Source: Agelas oroides
Taxonomy: Eukaryota > Porifera > Demospongiae > Agelasida > Agelasidae
Assembly (NCBI GenBank): GCA_949130485.1
Contig: OX422184.1
Coordinates: 26,085,674 to 26,149,673 of the forward strand
DNA length: 64,000 bases
Direction of reading: 5' to 3'
Made by a program: the position numbers and the translations under genes. Under the pieces are notes generated by a model. It saw nothing but the letters and a program-made list of their open reading frames with translations. It was not told the origin of the DNA and did no database searches. Shown piece after piece: positions 43,206-53,900 of the stretch. Every line of letters starts with the position of its first letter. The stretch's first letter is position 1.

Positions 43206-43934
43206 GGTATGCCCCACCTTGCTCGTGCTCAGACTAGTACTTTTCACCAAGTGCATTTTTCCAGCGGGCATGAACAGTGCGGTCTCAGAACGAGACTGCC
43301 TTGCATACCTGGGGCGGATGTTGCAGAAACAGGGGGATTTGCCATCAGAATCTTTCCTGAGGGGTTAGTACTAGGTTGGGATTGTCCCCCTCAAATGTAA
43401 CACCTCATTGTGTTAAATGTCTTGAGAGAATTGTGTGTGAATTCCACACCCATATCTACCTGTCATACACTGTGCATGACAGGGAGGTATGGGTATATGT
43501 AAGAGATACGTAGGGGGATGGCACGCAGGTTTGTACCTGGCTTGTTCCATTTGGACATGTCAATTCCCCTCCTACCCCTTATCAAGCCCCAGGTATTGGA
43601 GGTAGGGCATACCACTGATACACGCAGGCGCATTACATTGCTCTCATCTACGCTAAAAGTGGCTAAAGTTAGTAATATACATGCTACACTTACGTACATT
43701 CGCAAGTTCACCCATAGATTACCCGCTGTTCGGCAATGCAGGTGGGCAAGGGTCGAAGCTCAAATAAGGGGCGTGGTCACGCACTAATGAAGCGGGGCAC
43801 CCTACTCCACTTGCTGCATGCATTCCATGTTCCGTCCGTGGTATCTATGCACAGGGGGTACTGAGACAACATAGTATCTATGGTCGACAGGTGCTGCCAA
43901 TACTTGCCAAGGTGAGGAGCCGCATGGGCATGTA

Positions 43935-44019
43935 GCTGTAGTCTCGCAAGGATTTCTGTTCCGCAGCGCGATCGGATCGCGCTGCGGAACGGTAAACGTC
44001 TGGCTTGCGAGACTACAGC
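43935..44019. mobile_element. Foldback element, no clear TSD
   Basis: Palindromic ends GCTGTAGTCTCGCAAG and CTTGCGAGACTACAGC surround arms GTTCCGCAGCGCGATC / GATCGCGCTGCGGAAC. The TAGTCTCG...CGAGACTA termini match the family above. Confidence 0.75.
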
Positions 44020-44047
44020 AATTGCGAGAAAACCCTCTGATGAGATC

Positions 44048-44440
44048 AAGTATAATGTGTCCAAGGGGGTCAGGGATGAATCACGTAGTGTGTCCAAGGT
44101 GGTCAGGGATGAATCACGTAGTGTGTCCAAGGGGGTCAGGGATGAATCACGTAATGTGTCCAAGGGGGTCAGGGATGAATCACGTAGTGTGTTCAAGGGG
44201 GTCAGGGATGAATCACGTAATGTGTCCAAGGGGGTCAGGGATGAATCACGTAATGTGTTCAAGGGGGTCAGGGATGAATCACGTAATGTGTTCAAGGGGG
44301 TCAGGGATGAATCACGTAATGTGTTCAAGGGGGTCAGGGATGAATCACGTAATGTGTTCAAGGTGGTCTAGGACTGACCACATAATGTGTCCAAGGGGGT
44401 CTAGGACTGACCGCATAATGTGTCCAAGGGGGTCTAGGAC
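44048..44440. repeat. 33-bp minisatellite
   Basis: Twelve copies of a 33-bp unit (GTGTCCAAGGGGGTCAGGGA then TGAATCACGTAAT), the last two diverged (TCTAGGACTGACC(A/G)CATAAT). Because 33 is a multiple of three, the unit stays open in several frames on both strands. The encoded repeats (SKGVRDESRNV or TLRDSSLTPLN) are by-products. Confidence 0.9.
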
Positions 44441-44442
44441 TA

Positions 44443-44512
44443 CTCTCGTCCCCAGACCGAATTTTTCACACGCGCCCTGCGGACTCGTCGAAAAATAGGG
44501 TCTGGACACTTT
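44443..44512. mobile_element. Foldback-family relic
   Basis: TCTCGTCCCCAGACCGAATT ... AAAAATAGGGTCTGGACA forms imperfect inverted arms (CCAGACC / GGTCTGG). No target duplication is visible. Confidence 0.5.
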
Positions 44513-44589
44513 CCCTATGAAAACTGGGGCAAGATACATACGACAGTCAGTAAATTGGGTAATTGTAGGTGTTAATTACATTATCAGCT

Positions 44590-44735
44590 ACCGGCAGCAT
44601 GTGCTTTGGCGGGGTTCACTAAGTTCACCCAACTCCATGTGGTGACATCACAATTTGTAATGTTTATTCCTTGCGCATTGCGCGCGCGGATCGAAGATGG
44701 AACTGGATCCAGACATGTTAATTGGAAGAAGCTCA
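44590..44735 (-). repeat. Dispersed repeat, inverted partner of 47200-47325
   Basis: Read on the minus strand, this matches 47200-47325: ATGTCTGGATCCAGTTCCAT, then GCGCGCAATGCGC, then ACATGGAGTTGGGTGAACTT and AGTGAACCCCGCCAAAGC. The two copies face in opposite directions about 2.6 kb apart. Confidence 0.8.
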
Positions 44736-44739
44736 GTAT

Positions 44740-45603
44740 AAAGTCCCTTGTGAGGTAAACTTTCACTTACAGCTTGCTATAGTTTTACGGGTCGTAGTTT
44801 TATACTTACAGTAACTCTGTGAACTAAATTCAGCATAATTTCCGGACCTGAAGAGCTTCAGTACTTTTCTCATGCCTTTGTGAGTGCAACAGCTAGCTCA
44901 GTAACATGCTGTGTGACTTACTAGCCTAGTCTTTCACGCTCAGGTCTAGCTTCACCAGTCTATACTAATGATCATGAGCCATGTGCAGATTTTTTATAGT
45001 AAGTTCTAGTTTGCATGTGATGACCTAAATGTTTACTACAATCTGAGTACAAGAACAAATTTTGTGTGAGCATCTTGGGGTACGGTTTCACTTGACTGCA
45101 TTATTTAAGATACTAAAAACTGGTCCCTCAGCAAGTCATGCAAAACAGTTGCTGGAAGGCATGCAGCAAAACAAAACACCAGAAAAATCACAGAGTCTGT
45201 ATTGTGTCCGAAGATGTGCAACTTTTTAACAAGAATACTGAACTCTAGTGTACATACACTATTTTCAGAGAAAACTGCTCTTGCAAACTGAATCATGCAC
45301 AGTGCAATCTGTTGAAGTGTACTCCCAAAGTAGTCTCATTGCCATACTCTCACAAATGTCTCATGTTTTGAGGGACATGTCTTGTCATATGTAATGGTTG
45401 CTTACTACACAAAGAATGTCATAATTGCATTTAAAATCTTGATCTCATAATGCCGACAGTTTAGTGCTGAAGAACATTTACATCTTCTTTAATTTTACCT
45501 TGCTCCTCCCTATCACAAAAGCCTCTCTGCCCCCAGTTTCCATGACAATGTTCTCATATGGGGTACAGTGTGTGTCAAATTGCTCCACAGACGTTTAAAC
45601 TAG
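44740..45603. other. Gene-poor interval
   Basis: AT-rich DNA without a recognised exon or ordered repeat. Confidence 0.4.
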
Positions 45604-45612
45604 CATAAGCCT

Positions 45613-45898
45613 TAGCCTCATTCCCAGCCTCCCCCGTTTTTACCTTCCGTTTGCATTCACAATAATACACGGTAGCGGAAGACTAGCATTCACAATAATA
45701 CACGGGAGCGGAAGACCAGCTGGTCTTCCGCTCCCTTGTATTATTGTGAACACAAACGGAAGGTAAAAACACTGGTCTTCCACTCCCGTGTATTATTGTG
45801 AACACAAACGGAAGGTAAAAACACTGGTCTTCCACTCCCGTGTATTATTGTGAACACAAACGGAAGGTAAAAATGGGGAAGGCCTGGGAACGAGGCTA
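45613..45898. mobile_element. Foldback MITE with perfect 9-bp TSD and amplified arm
   Basis: The ends TAGCCTCATTCCCAGCCTCC and GGCCTGGGAACGAGGCTA are inverted repeats. The target duplication CATAAGCCT lies at 45604-45612 and 45899-45907. The right arm unit CACTGGTCTTCCACTCCCGT, then GTATTATTGTGAACACAAAC and GGAAGGTAAAAA, is repeated about three times, and the left arm segment is repeated about twice. The element therefore grew by internal duplication. Confidence 0.88.
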
Positions 45899-45907
45899 CA
45901 TAAGCCT

Positions 45908-46668
45908 GATGCTAAGACACTTATCCTGGTTTCTATCCAACTTTAATATGCTGCTTGCAGTTTCTGCTCTGGAAACAGCAAGCAACCAACGATGGGTACA
46001 TGACTACATGGCCTAACTCATTTCCGGGCTCCACTAATAAGCTTGCAATAAATCAAGTGAGGATACACTGAGAGTCTGGGAAGGAGGCTACACTTTGTCA
46101 TAGCAACCTGCAAAAACATGAGGAATCCTGTCTAACTGGGACCTTAGTCTTACAGTGCCGTAGCCATCAAATATGGAGTGGCCAGGTTAGTGCATGGTGC
46201 GTGCGTAAGCACGTACGGAACAGGTAGGGGGGTCTGGGGGCATGCCCCCCAGAAAATTTTTTGGATTTAGAGGTTATGAGGTTGCTTCCGAGACCATTTT
46301 TGGGCCAAAACGATGCTTCTTGGAGGCCAGACGACAGAGTTTTATATGCATGAACATCTACCCTTTCTGCCTGTTGCGCCATATAGCACTGCATGGTTTC
46401 GGCTTTCCAGTCGTTCGCTAGTCTCACAAGCCACACCCTTCGCAGATCGTTCGGTTGGAAGAACGGAAAATTGTTGGAAGACTCGGTCTTTCGCACTGTT
46501 CGCAGCCATCTCGTATTATGTTGCAACATGTCACCACGCTGTGTGGGTGCCATGGGCGTTTGCCGAGCATTGGCCCTATTTGGCGACGCCAAGCAAGCTA
46601 TGGGTGAGGGAATAAGTGGTCCGGTTGAAACCGGACTAACCGGACCGGTGGCTACGGCCCTGTCTTAC
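45908..46668. other. Gene-poor interval
   Basis: No conserved gene is seen. AGGTAGGGGGGTCTGGGGGC, then ATGCCCCCCAGAAAATTTTT (about 46216-46263), is a short palindromic G/C-rich motif of the kind seen near 41.4 kb. CGGTTGAAACCGGACTAACC repeats lie just before the next element. Confidence 0.4.
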
Positions 46669-46899
46669 AAGGGGTAGTCACTTATATGTCCCATGTAGAA
46701 GCATTTGCGACCGGGATCAAAATTGAATCAAGTGATCAAAGCCCTTTTTGGGGGCTGATCAAGGTGACCTCTGAACTGCTCAAATCAATGGATCAAGAAC
46801 ACAGAAGGGAACGATCAAGCAATTAAGCACACTTTTTGCCAATCAAAAACCTTGATCCCAGTCGCAAACGCTTGAACACACGGCATGTGACTACCCCTT
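46669..46899. mobile_element. GATCAA-rich palindromic MITE, copy 2
   Basis: The same ends as 12233-12546 (AAGGGGTAGTCACTTATATG ... GTGACTACCCCTT) and the same order of internal motifs: GATCAAAATTGAATCAAG, GACCTCTGAACTGCT and CACACTTTTTGCCAATCAA. It is shorter and more diverged. The flanks GTCTTAC and (G)GTCTTAG suggest a target duplication with one mismatch. Confidence 0.85.
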
Positions 46900-47199
46900 G
46901 GTCTTAGTAGGAAAGTCTTAGTTTTAGTAGGTAACAGGTTAGATCACAAGCTAGGGATGAACATGATCACAGTACTCAATATTAAAATACTGACTGAACC
47001 TGTTGGGGTTTTTTACACGAGTCCAGTATTAGCTACATAATTTTCTTGCTATAAAATTAAGTTGCACAATCTCTTTGAATACAATACAGACTACCTGATG
47101 TCTTGTTCGACTGGTGTTTTGTTGCTGCATGCCCTCCAGCAACTCAAACTCGACTCGAGGATCTAGCCCTTCGCAGAGAGGTGTGGCTTGCGAGACTAA

Positions 47200-47325
47200 T
47201 GTGCTACATGCCTGGATCCAGTTCCATGGCGCTCTGCGCACGCAATGCGCACATTACAGTTTATGACGTCACCACATGGAGTTGGGTGAACTTAGTGAAC
47301 CCCGTGCTTTGGCGCCGAAAGACGC
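47200..47325 (+). repeat. Dispersed repeat, inverted partner of 44590-44735
   Basis: See the partner entry. This copy reads GCCTGGATCCAGTTCCATGG, CACGCAATGCGCACATTACA, CACATGGAGTTGGGTGAACT and AGTGAACCCCGTGCTTTGGC on the plus strand. Confidence 0.8.
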
Positions 47326-47439
47326 CAGCAGCCTGAAGCTCATTAAATATGTAACGCAGCAATGACCTTTGTACTGCGCATGTGCAGTAGCTGTCTATCT
47401 TGTAGGTGCCACTAAAATGACAGTAGTATATAATAAATG

Positions 47440-47572
47440 TATTATTTGATGTGTGAGAAGGCAATTGGATATTGCATTCTTGTGCTGTATTTTCACTTGC
47501 CGCGGCTCGTGAAAATATGGCCACACACTCGTGCAATATCGAGCCATATTGCCTTCTCACCCATCAAATGAT
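47440..47572. mobile_element. Hairpin element, about 130 bp
   Basis: The left arm TATTATTTGATGTGTGAGAA, then GGCAATTGGATATTGCA, pairs with TGCAATATCGAGCCATATTG and CCTTCTCACCCATCAAATGATA. The loop contains TTTTCACTTGCCGCGGCTCGTGAAAA, a second small palindrome. Border duplications are not evident. Confidence 0.72.
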
Positions 47573-47870
47573 ATAACCTGTTACCTAGGCAATGTGTAAG
47601 AATGTTGCTTATATCTGGTCCAGTGTGTTGCCTAAGTAATAGTTCATTATTTATTAAACCATCTGCAATTGTGGCCAGTGAATGTTACAAGATTGAACAA
47701 ACCTAGTGTGACAAGACATGTACCCTCCTCCATCAGACCTTACCAACACTCACACCCTTCTATACACACGTTTCCTCTGCCTGTACACTTTCACCCACAC
47801 TCTCCACCCAACACACCACCCCACACACCCTCCACCTCATGCACCCACCATCCCACACACCCACACACAG

Positions 47871-49592
47871 GCACAGGTCATGTGGTGTTGGCTAGAGACA
47901 TCCCCACGAAGAATTTTTTTGCTCTCAAGATTGACTCTCAGAGATGATTCTGGTGAGACGAGTGGAGCACTCAACAGCGAGAAATCCATTCTTCCATTCT
48001 GCATTCAACATGTGAGTCTGCCTCACTTCTCTCCACCTCCCTCTCTTCTCCCCCTCCTCCCTCCCCCTCCTCCCTCCCCCTCCTCCCTCCCCCTCCTCCC
48101 TCCTCCTCCTCCCTCCCCTCCCTTCCCCTCCTCCCTCCCCTCCTCCCTCCCACTCCTCCCTCCCCTCCTCCCTCCCTCCCCTCCTCCCTCTCCCCTCTCC
48201 CTCTCCCATTTCCCTCCACCTTCCTCCATCCTTCCCCTTGCCTCCTCCCAACCCTCCCTCTCTTCCGTAAACCTACTCCCACTCCCTCCTTCCCCTCCTC
48301 CCTCCCTCTTCCCTTTTCCTCCCCTTCCTCCCTCCCCTCCTTCCTCCCCTCCTCCCTCCCCTCCACCCTTCCCCCTCCACCCCTCCCCTCCCTCCCCTCC
48401 TCCCTCCCCCTCCTCCCTCTCTCCCCTCCCTCTTCCCTCCCCCTCCCTCTCCCCTCCCTCCCTCTCTTCCCTCCTCCCTCTTTCCTCCCTCTCTTCCCTC
48501 CCTCTCCCTTTCCTGATTCCTTCCCCTTCCATCCCTCCTTCCCTCTCTCCTCCCTCCTTCCCCTTCCACCCTCTCTCCCCTCCCCCTCACCCCCTCCTCC
48601 CTCCATCCCTCTTCCCTCCCCCTCCCTCTTCCTCACCCTTCCTCTCTTCTCTCCCCCTCCTCCCCTTCCATCCTCCCTCCCCCTCTTTCCTCCTCCCCTC
48701 CCCCTCTTTCCTACCCCTCTTCCCTCCCCTCCCTTTCTTCTCTCCCTCTTCCCTCCCCTCCCCCTCCCTCTCCCTCTCATTTCTAACCTTGCTACCCCTC
48801 CCCTCCCTCTCCCTCTTTTCTAACCTTACTCTCCCTTCCCTCCTCCCTCCCCTCCTCCCTCCCCCTCCCTCCTCTCCCTTTTTTCCCTCTCCCCATTAGT
48901 CACCATCTATCATGGCACTTAAGTCTGTACTCTTCCCCCTCTCCCCCTCTCCCCCTCTCCTCCCCCTCTCCCCCTCTCCTCTCCCCCTCTCCCTCTCTCC
49001 CCCTCTTCCCCACGTTTTCAGTTGTCACTTGTGTTATTCAAGTGTATACTAGTAGAATAAGACTAGTGCTTTTGAACACTAGCTGTGTTCGCAGGCCACT
49101 TTCTGTCACTCGGAAAACTGTAGACGGCCTGGGAAATATTCCCACAAATGGTAGAAAGACTGATTCCACATGGGCTCACCTCTCCTCCTGCCCACTGTGG
49201 TACGCCACAGTACCTGGCTTCACAGATCATCCAGAGACAGAGGCACGGGAAGGAGGTGGATTGGTGGGCACTTGGTATCTCATCTGTGAGATGCTTGTGG
49301 GGTAAGTGGGGATGTGGGTTGTGGAAAGTGGGTGGGTGTGGGCGGTGGTGAAATTTCATCTTTCCCATTCTCCACATTTCTCTTTCCTCCTCTTTCTCCT
49401 TCATTCCCTCCCCTCCCTTTCTGTCCCCTTCCTTTCCTCCCTTTCTCCCTCTCCCTCTTCATCTTCCATCCTCCGTGCTCTAGCTATCCACCAATTTTTG
49501 ATGAACATCTGTTTTGTATCTACAAGATCCCAGAGAGGAAGACCAATACAGATCGACCCAAGTGCAAAAGATCTAGAGATGTGATATGAAGG
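47871..49592 (+). pseudogene. PKA/PRKX-type protein kinase, broken
   Basis: Three exon-like blocks carry kinase motifs in order. About 47871-47945 gives TGHVVLARDIPTKNFFALK (end of the glycine loop to the VAIK-type lysine). About 49190-49301 gives [14 protein letters not shown] and KEVDWWALG (activation-segment APE region and the conserved DVWALG-like motif), then after a frame shift YLICEMLVG. 49484-49589 follows a CTCTAG acceptor and gives YPPIFDEHLFCIYKI, matching the AGC-kinase YPPF motif. The catalytic HRDLKPEN and DFG blocks are absent, and about 1 kb of polypyrimidine repeat stands where they should be. The middle shift and the missing core make it non-functional. PRKX or a PKA catalytic subunit is the closest remembered match. 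Confidence 0.72.
48010..49015. repeat. 1-kb polypyrimidine tract (CCCTCCTCCCTCC)n
   Basis: Nearly pure C/T sequence on the plus strand for about a kilobase, broken by short interruptions near 48265 and 48900. The complementary strand is G/A-rich with many GGG runs, able in principle to form triplex or quadruplex structure. Its long open frames on both strands are compositional. Confidence 0.92.
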
Positions 49593-50990
49593 CTTGGGAG
49601 CTTGAAGGTGTGTGGGTGCATGAGTATGTGAAGGGGTGTGTGGGGTGTGGGATGAGTGGGAGAGGAAGATAGAGGGTGTGAGGGAGATACCATTATTGAG
49701 TGCTCCTCTCCCAAGACGTCAAGATGGTGATGTACTCGACTTAAAGAGTAAAACTTGTGTTGCACTCTTGTGTGCATGGCTTGTCCAAGAAAATATACTC
49801 TGCTGCCTGCTTAAATCTGTCCTGTGTCTCTCCCCTCTTGCCCCCCTTTCTATTTTTCCCATCTAGTCTAAATAAATCTGAAGCATATTCCGAAGCAGCA
49901 AGATGTGTGCATGCCAACAAACTGAACCTACCAATATGCATGGCTTGTGTTGTCTTAAAATATCCTGCTGTCTGTTGTTCTTGTGTTTCTCTTCCCTCTT
50001 GCCCCTCCCAATTCCCTTCTAGTCTCACACGGAATACTCCATATCGTAAAGCAGTCCTCTAAACAGCAAGACTTAGTACAAGACTTCAAGGTACCTAGTG
50101 TAGATATTAACTACATTTTGCCTTTGGCAGAATGCAGGTGTGTGCAGGTAGGTTTGGAGGTAGCTAAATACTGTGAATGCATATTTAGCACGTTACTTAA
50201 GTGCCTGACAAACTGGTGAGGTTTGTACCAGGTGTAGGTTAGGGTGTAGGTAAATGCACACCTTAGTTATTTTTATTACAATGCAGTTGTGAACATTGTT
50301 CACAACTGTGTTAAGTTTGGGGCTCCATGATGCTTTGTATTGCTTTTGGTTTTTGTAACCAGCATTGTGTTTTGCAGGTGGTACTTTAGCTTTCATAGGT
50401 AGAAATAGAAACTGATGCAATTTAGTTTGTGTTTTTGTTTGTGCAGTTAAGAGCTAATTAGCCTACACTTAGCTACTATTTTTTTTTAATATTCTGAACT
50501 GTATATAATCAGAATTGTAGCATTGCAGGTAAATACCAGTTGCATTTCAAGGTGCAACTGATTTACAGCTGTCTGCCCCAATAGCACGTAATGTCCATTG
50601 TTCTCACAATTTTGTGAGAATTGTAATCATGTATGTATGTTGGGCAGGTAAATGCTTCCCTTATGGTAATTACATAGATCTATATCTAGCAGCATCTATC
50701 ATGGGGAGAAATGGTAGAGCTACTTGTGATGGTCACTGGGAGGAGGTTTGGAGGTCACATCTATGCATGGAAGCAGTGCTGGGCTAGTGAAAAGATGGTG
50801 CCAACCCTATTCTGAATGTATAGTCTCAACTGGCTTTTCTGAAAGCCATTAACACACAAAAGACCTTTGCCCCTCTTACCTGTCCCTGTCCTTCTCATCC
50901 ATGTTCCTGTCCATCTGTCCCTGTTCATATTCCTGTCCCTGTCTATCTGTTCCTCTCCCTGTCGATGTATCCCTATAGTATATGCAGTGA
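49593..50990. other. Gene-poor interval with a diverged duplication
   Basis: TGTGTGCATGGCTTGTCCAAG ... CTCCCCTCTTGCCCCCCTTTC (about 49767-49865) and ATATGCATGGCTTGTGTTGTC ... CTTCCCTCTTGCCCCTCCCAA (about 49935-50010) look like two diverged copies. No conserved gene is recognised. Confidence 0.4.
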
Positions 50991-53900
50991 TGTGCGATAG
51001 TATATGCATTGATGTAATATTGCATGCAGTGATGTCCAATAGTATATGCAGTGATGTGCGATAGTATATGCATTGATGTAATATTGCATGCAGTGATGTG
51101 CTATAGTATATGCTGTGATGTACTATAGCATGCAGTGATGTGCAATAGTATATGTAGTGATTTACAACAGCATGCAGTGAATGTGCAATGGTATATGCAG
51201 TGTTGTACTGTAGCATCAGTGATGTGGAATAGTGTATGCAGTGATACACTAGAACATCCAGTGATGTGCAATAGTATATTCAGTGATATGCAATAGCATG
51301 CAGCAATGTGCAATAGTATATGCAGTGATGTGAAATAGTATATGCAGTGATGTGCAATAGTATTTGCAGTGATGTGCAATAGCATGCAGGAATGTGCAGT
51401 AGTATACGCAGTGATGTAATATAGCATGCAGTGATGTGCAATAGTATATGCAGTGGTGTAATGCATGCAGTGATGTGCAATAGTGTATGCAGTGATGTAC
51501 TATCGCAGCAGTGATATGCAATAGTATATTTAGTGATTTACTATAGCGTGCAGTGAATGTGCAATGGTATCTGCAGTGTTGTACTGTGGCATTCAGTGAT
51601 GTGGAAAGTGTATGCAGTGATGAGCTGTAGCATGCAGTGATGTGCAATAGTATATGCAGTGATATGCAATAGCATGCAGCAATGTGCAGTAGTGTATGCA
51701 GTGATGTAGCATGCAGTGATGTGCAGTAGTATATGCAGTGATATGCAATATTATATGCAGTGATGTAATATGGCATGCTGTGATCTGCAATAGTATATGC
51801 AGTGATGTGCAATAGTATATGCAGTGATATGCTATAACGTGCAGTGATGTGTAATAGTATATTTAGTGATATGCGATAGCATCCAGCATTGTGCAGTAGT
51901 ATAGCAGTGATGTAATATAAGATGCAGTGATGTGCAATAGTACCGTATAGCGGGTTATTTTCGTGGGTGGAAATTTTCGTGAAAAGCTGGAAGAGGCCCT
52001 CAGAATTAAATTTCGTGGTTTTAAATTTCGTGGCTCGCATATAACGTAATGTGAACTTTGAACTCGGTACACACGATGCTGTTTCGGCGAGGAACGTGTA
52101 GCCAGACTCTCACCAGAAAGAGTCTGGCTACGCGAGACTAGAGAAAAGATGGAGCGCTTCAGTGTCGAGTCTTGCATGGTAGGCTACCATGTCTACAAAC
52201 CACGAAGTCCGTTGGTGCTCGCATACCTGAACGAGAGGTACTGGTCCCGTTTCTTGGTCGTGCTTCTGCCCTGTTCCGTCACTTCTCTGTTGACTTCCTC
52301 CATGTATCACCACACACGAGACAGCTTGAGAAAGGGGACCCTACGGATCAAGGGCACTGTCAACTGGGCACAAGTAGCGAAAAAGAACATCGCCCGGTCC
52401 GAACGTTAGCACAGAGCTACAGTGTGAGTAGAAAATTTCGTGGGTGGAAAATTTCGTGACACCAGAGTTGACCACGAAAATAACGAAAATTAGCACCCCA
52501 CGGAAATAACCCGCTATACGGATATGCAGTGATGTAATATAGGATATCAGTGATGTGTTACAAAATGCAGTGATGTGCAATTGTATATGCAGTTATGTGC
52601 AATAGTATATGCAGGGATGTACTATAGCATGCAGTGATGTGCAATAGTATATGCAGTGATATGCAACAGCGTGCAGCAAGTGCAGTAGTATATGCAGTGA
52701 CGTAGTAAGGCATGCAGTGATGTGCAATAGCATATGCAGTGATATGCAATAGTATGAGCAATGTGAAATAGTATATGCAGTTATGTGCAATGGTATATGC
52801 AGTGATGTACTCTAGCATGCAGCAATGTGCAATAGAATATGCAGTGATGTAATATAGTATGCAGTGATGTGCTATAGTATATGCAGTGATGTGCAGTAGT
52901 ATATGCAGTGATGTACTATTGCTGCAGTGATGTGCAATAGATGCAGTGATATGCAATAGCATGCAGCAGTGCGCAGTAGTATGCAGTAATGTAATATTGC
53001 ATGCAGTGACGTGCAATAGTGTATGCAGTGATGTACTATAGCATGCAGTGATGTGCAATAGTACATGCAGTGATTTACAATAGCATGCAGTGAATGTGCA
53101 ATGGCATATGCAGTGATATGCAATAGCATGCAACAATGTGCAGTAGTATATGGAGTGATGTAATATAACATGTAGTGATGTGCAATAGTATATGCAGTGA
53201 GATGCAATAGTCATGATATGCAATGATGTGAATAGTATATGTAGTGATATGCTATAACATGCAGTGATGTGCAGTAGTCTATGCAGTGATGTAATATAAC
53301 ATGCAGTGATGTGCAATAGTATAGCAGTGATGTGCGATAGTATATGCAGTGATGTAATATGGCATGCAGTGATGTGCAATAGTATATGCCCGGATGTACT
53401 ATGGCATGCAGTGATGTGCAATTGTATATGCAGTGATGTGCATTAGTATATGCAGTGATTTAATATTGCAAGCAGTGATGTGCAATAGTGTATGCAGTGA
53501 TGTACTATAGCTTATGTATAGTGATATGCAATAGTAATGTTGTGATGTGATATGCATGGCATGCAGTGATGTGCAATAGTATATGCAGTGATGTGAAATA
53601 CTAATGCAGTGGAATACTATAGTATATGCTGTGATCTGCTATAACATGCAGTGATGTGGACTAGTCTATGCAGTGATATGCAATAGCATGCAGCAATGTG
53701 CAGTAGTATATGCAGTGATGTAATATAACATGCAATGATGTGCAATGTATATGCAGTGATGTGCGATAGTATATGCGTGATGTAATATGGGATGCAGTGA
53801 TCTGCAATAGTATATGCCCGGATGTATGGCATGCAGTGATGTGCAATACTATATGCAGTGATGTGCTATAGTATATGCAGTGATGTGCTATAGTATATGC

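Noticed and set aside
44022..44498. Repeat proteins (SKGVRDESRNV / TLRDSSLTPLN)
   Set aside because: The 33-bp unit is open in several frames on both strands, as expected by chance for a repeat divisible by three.
47718..48899. 393-codon Pro/Ser-rich plus-strand frame and Gly/Arg/Glu-rich minus-strand frames
   Set aside because: Pure consequence of the polypyrimidine tract.
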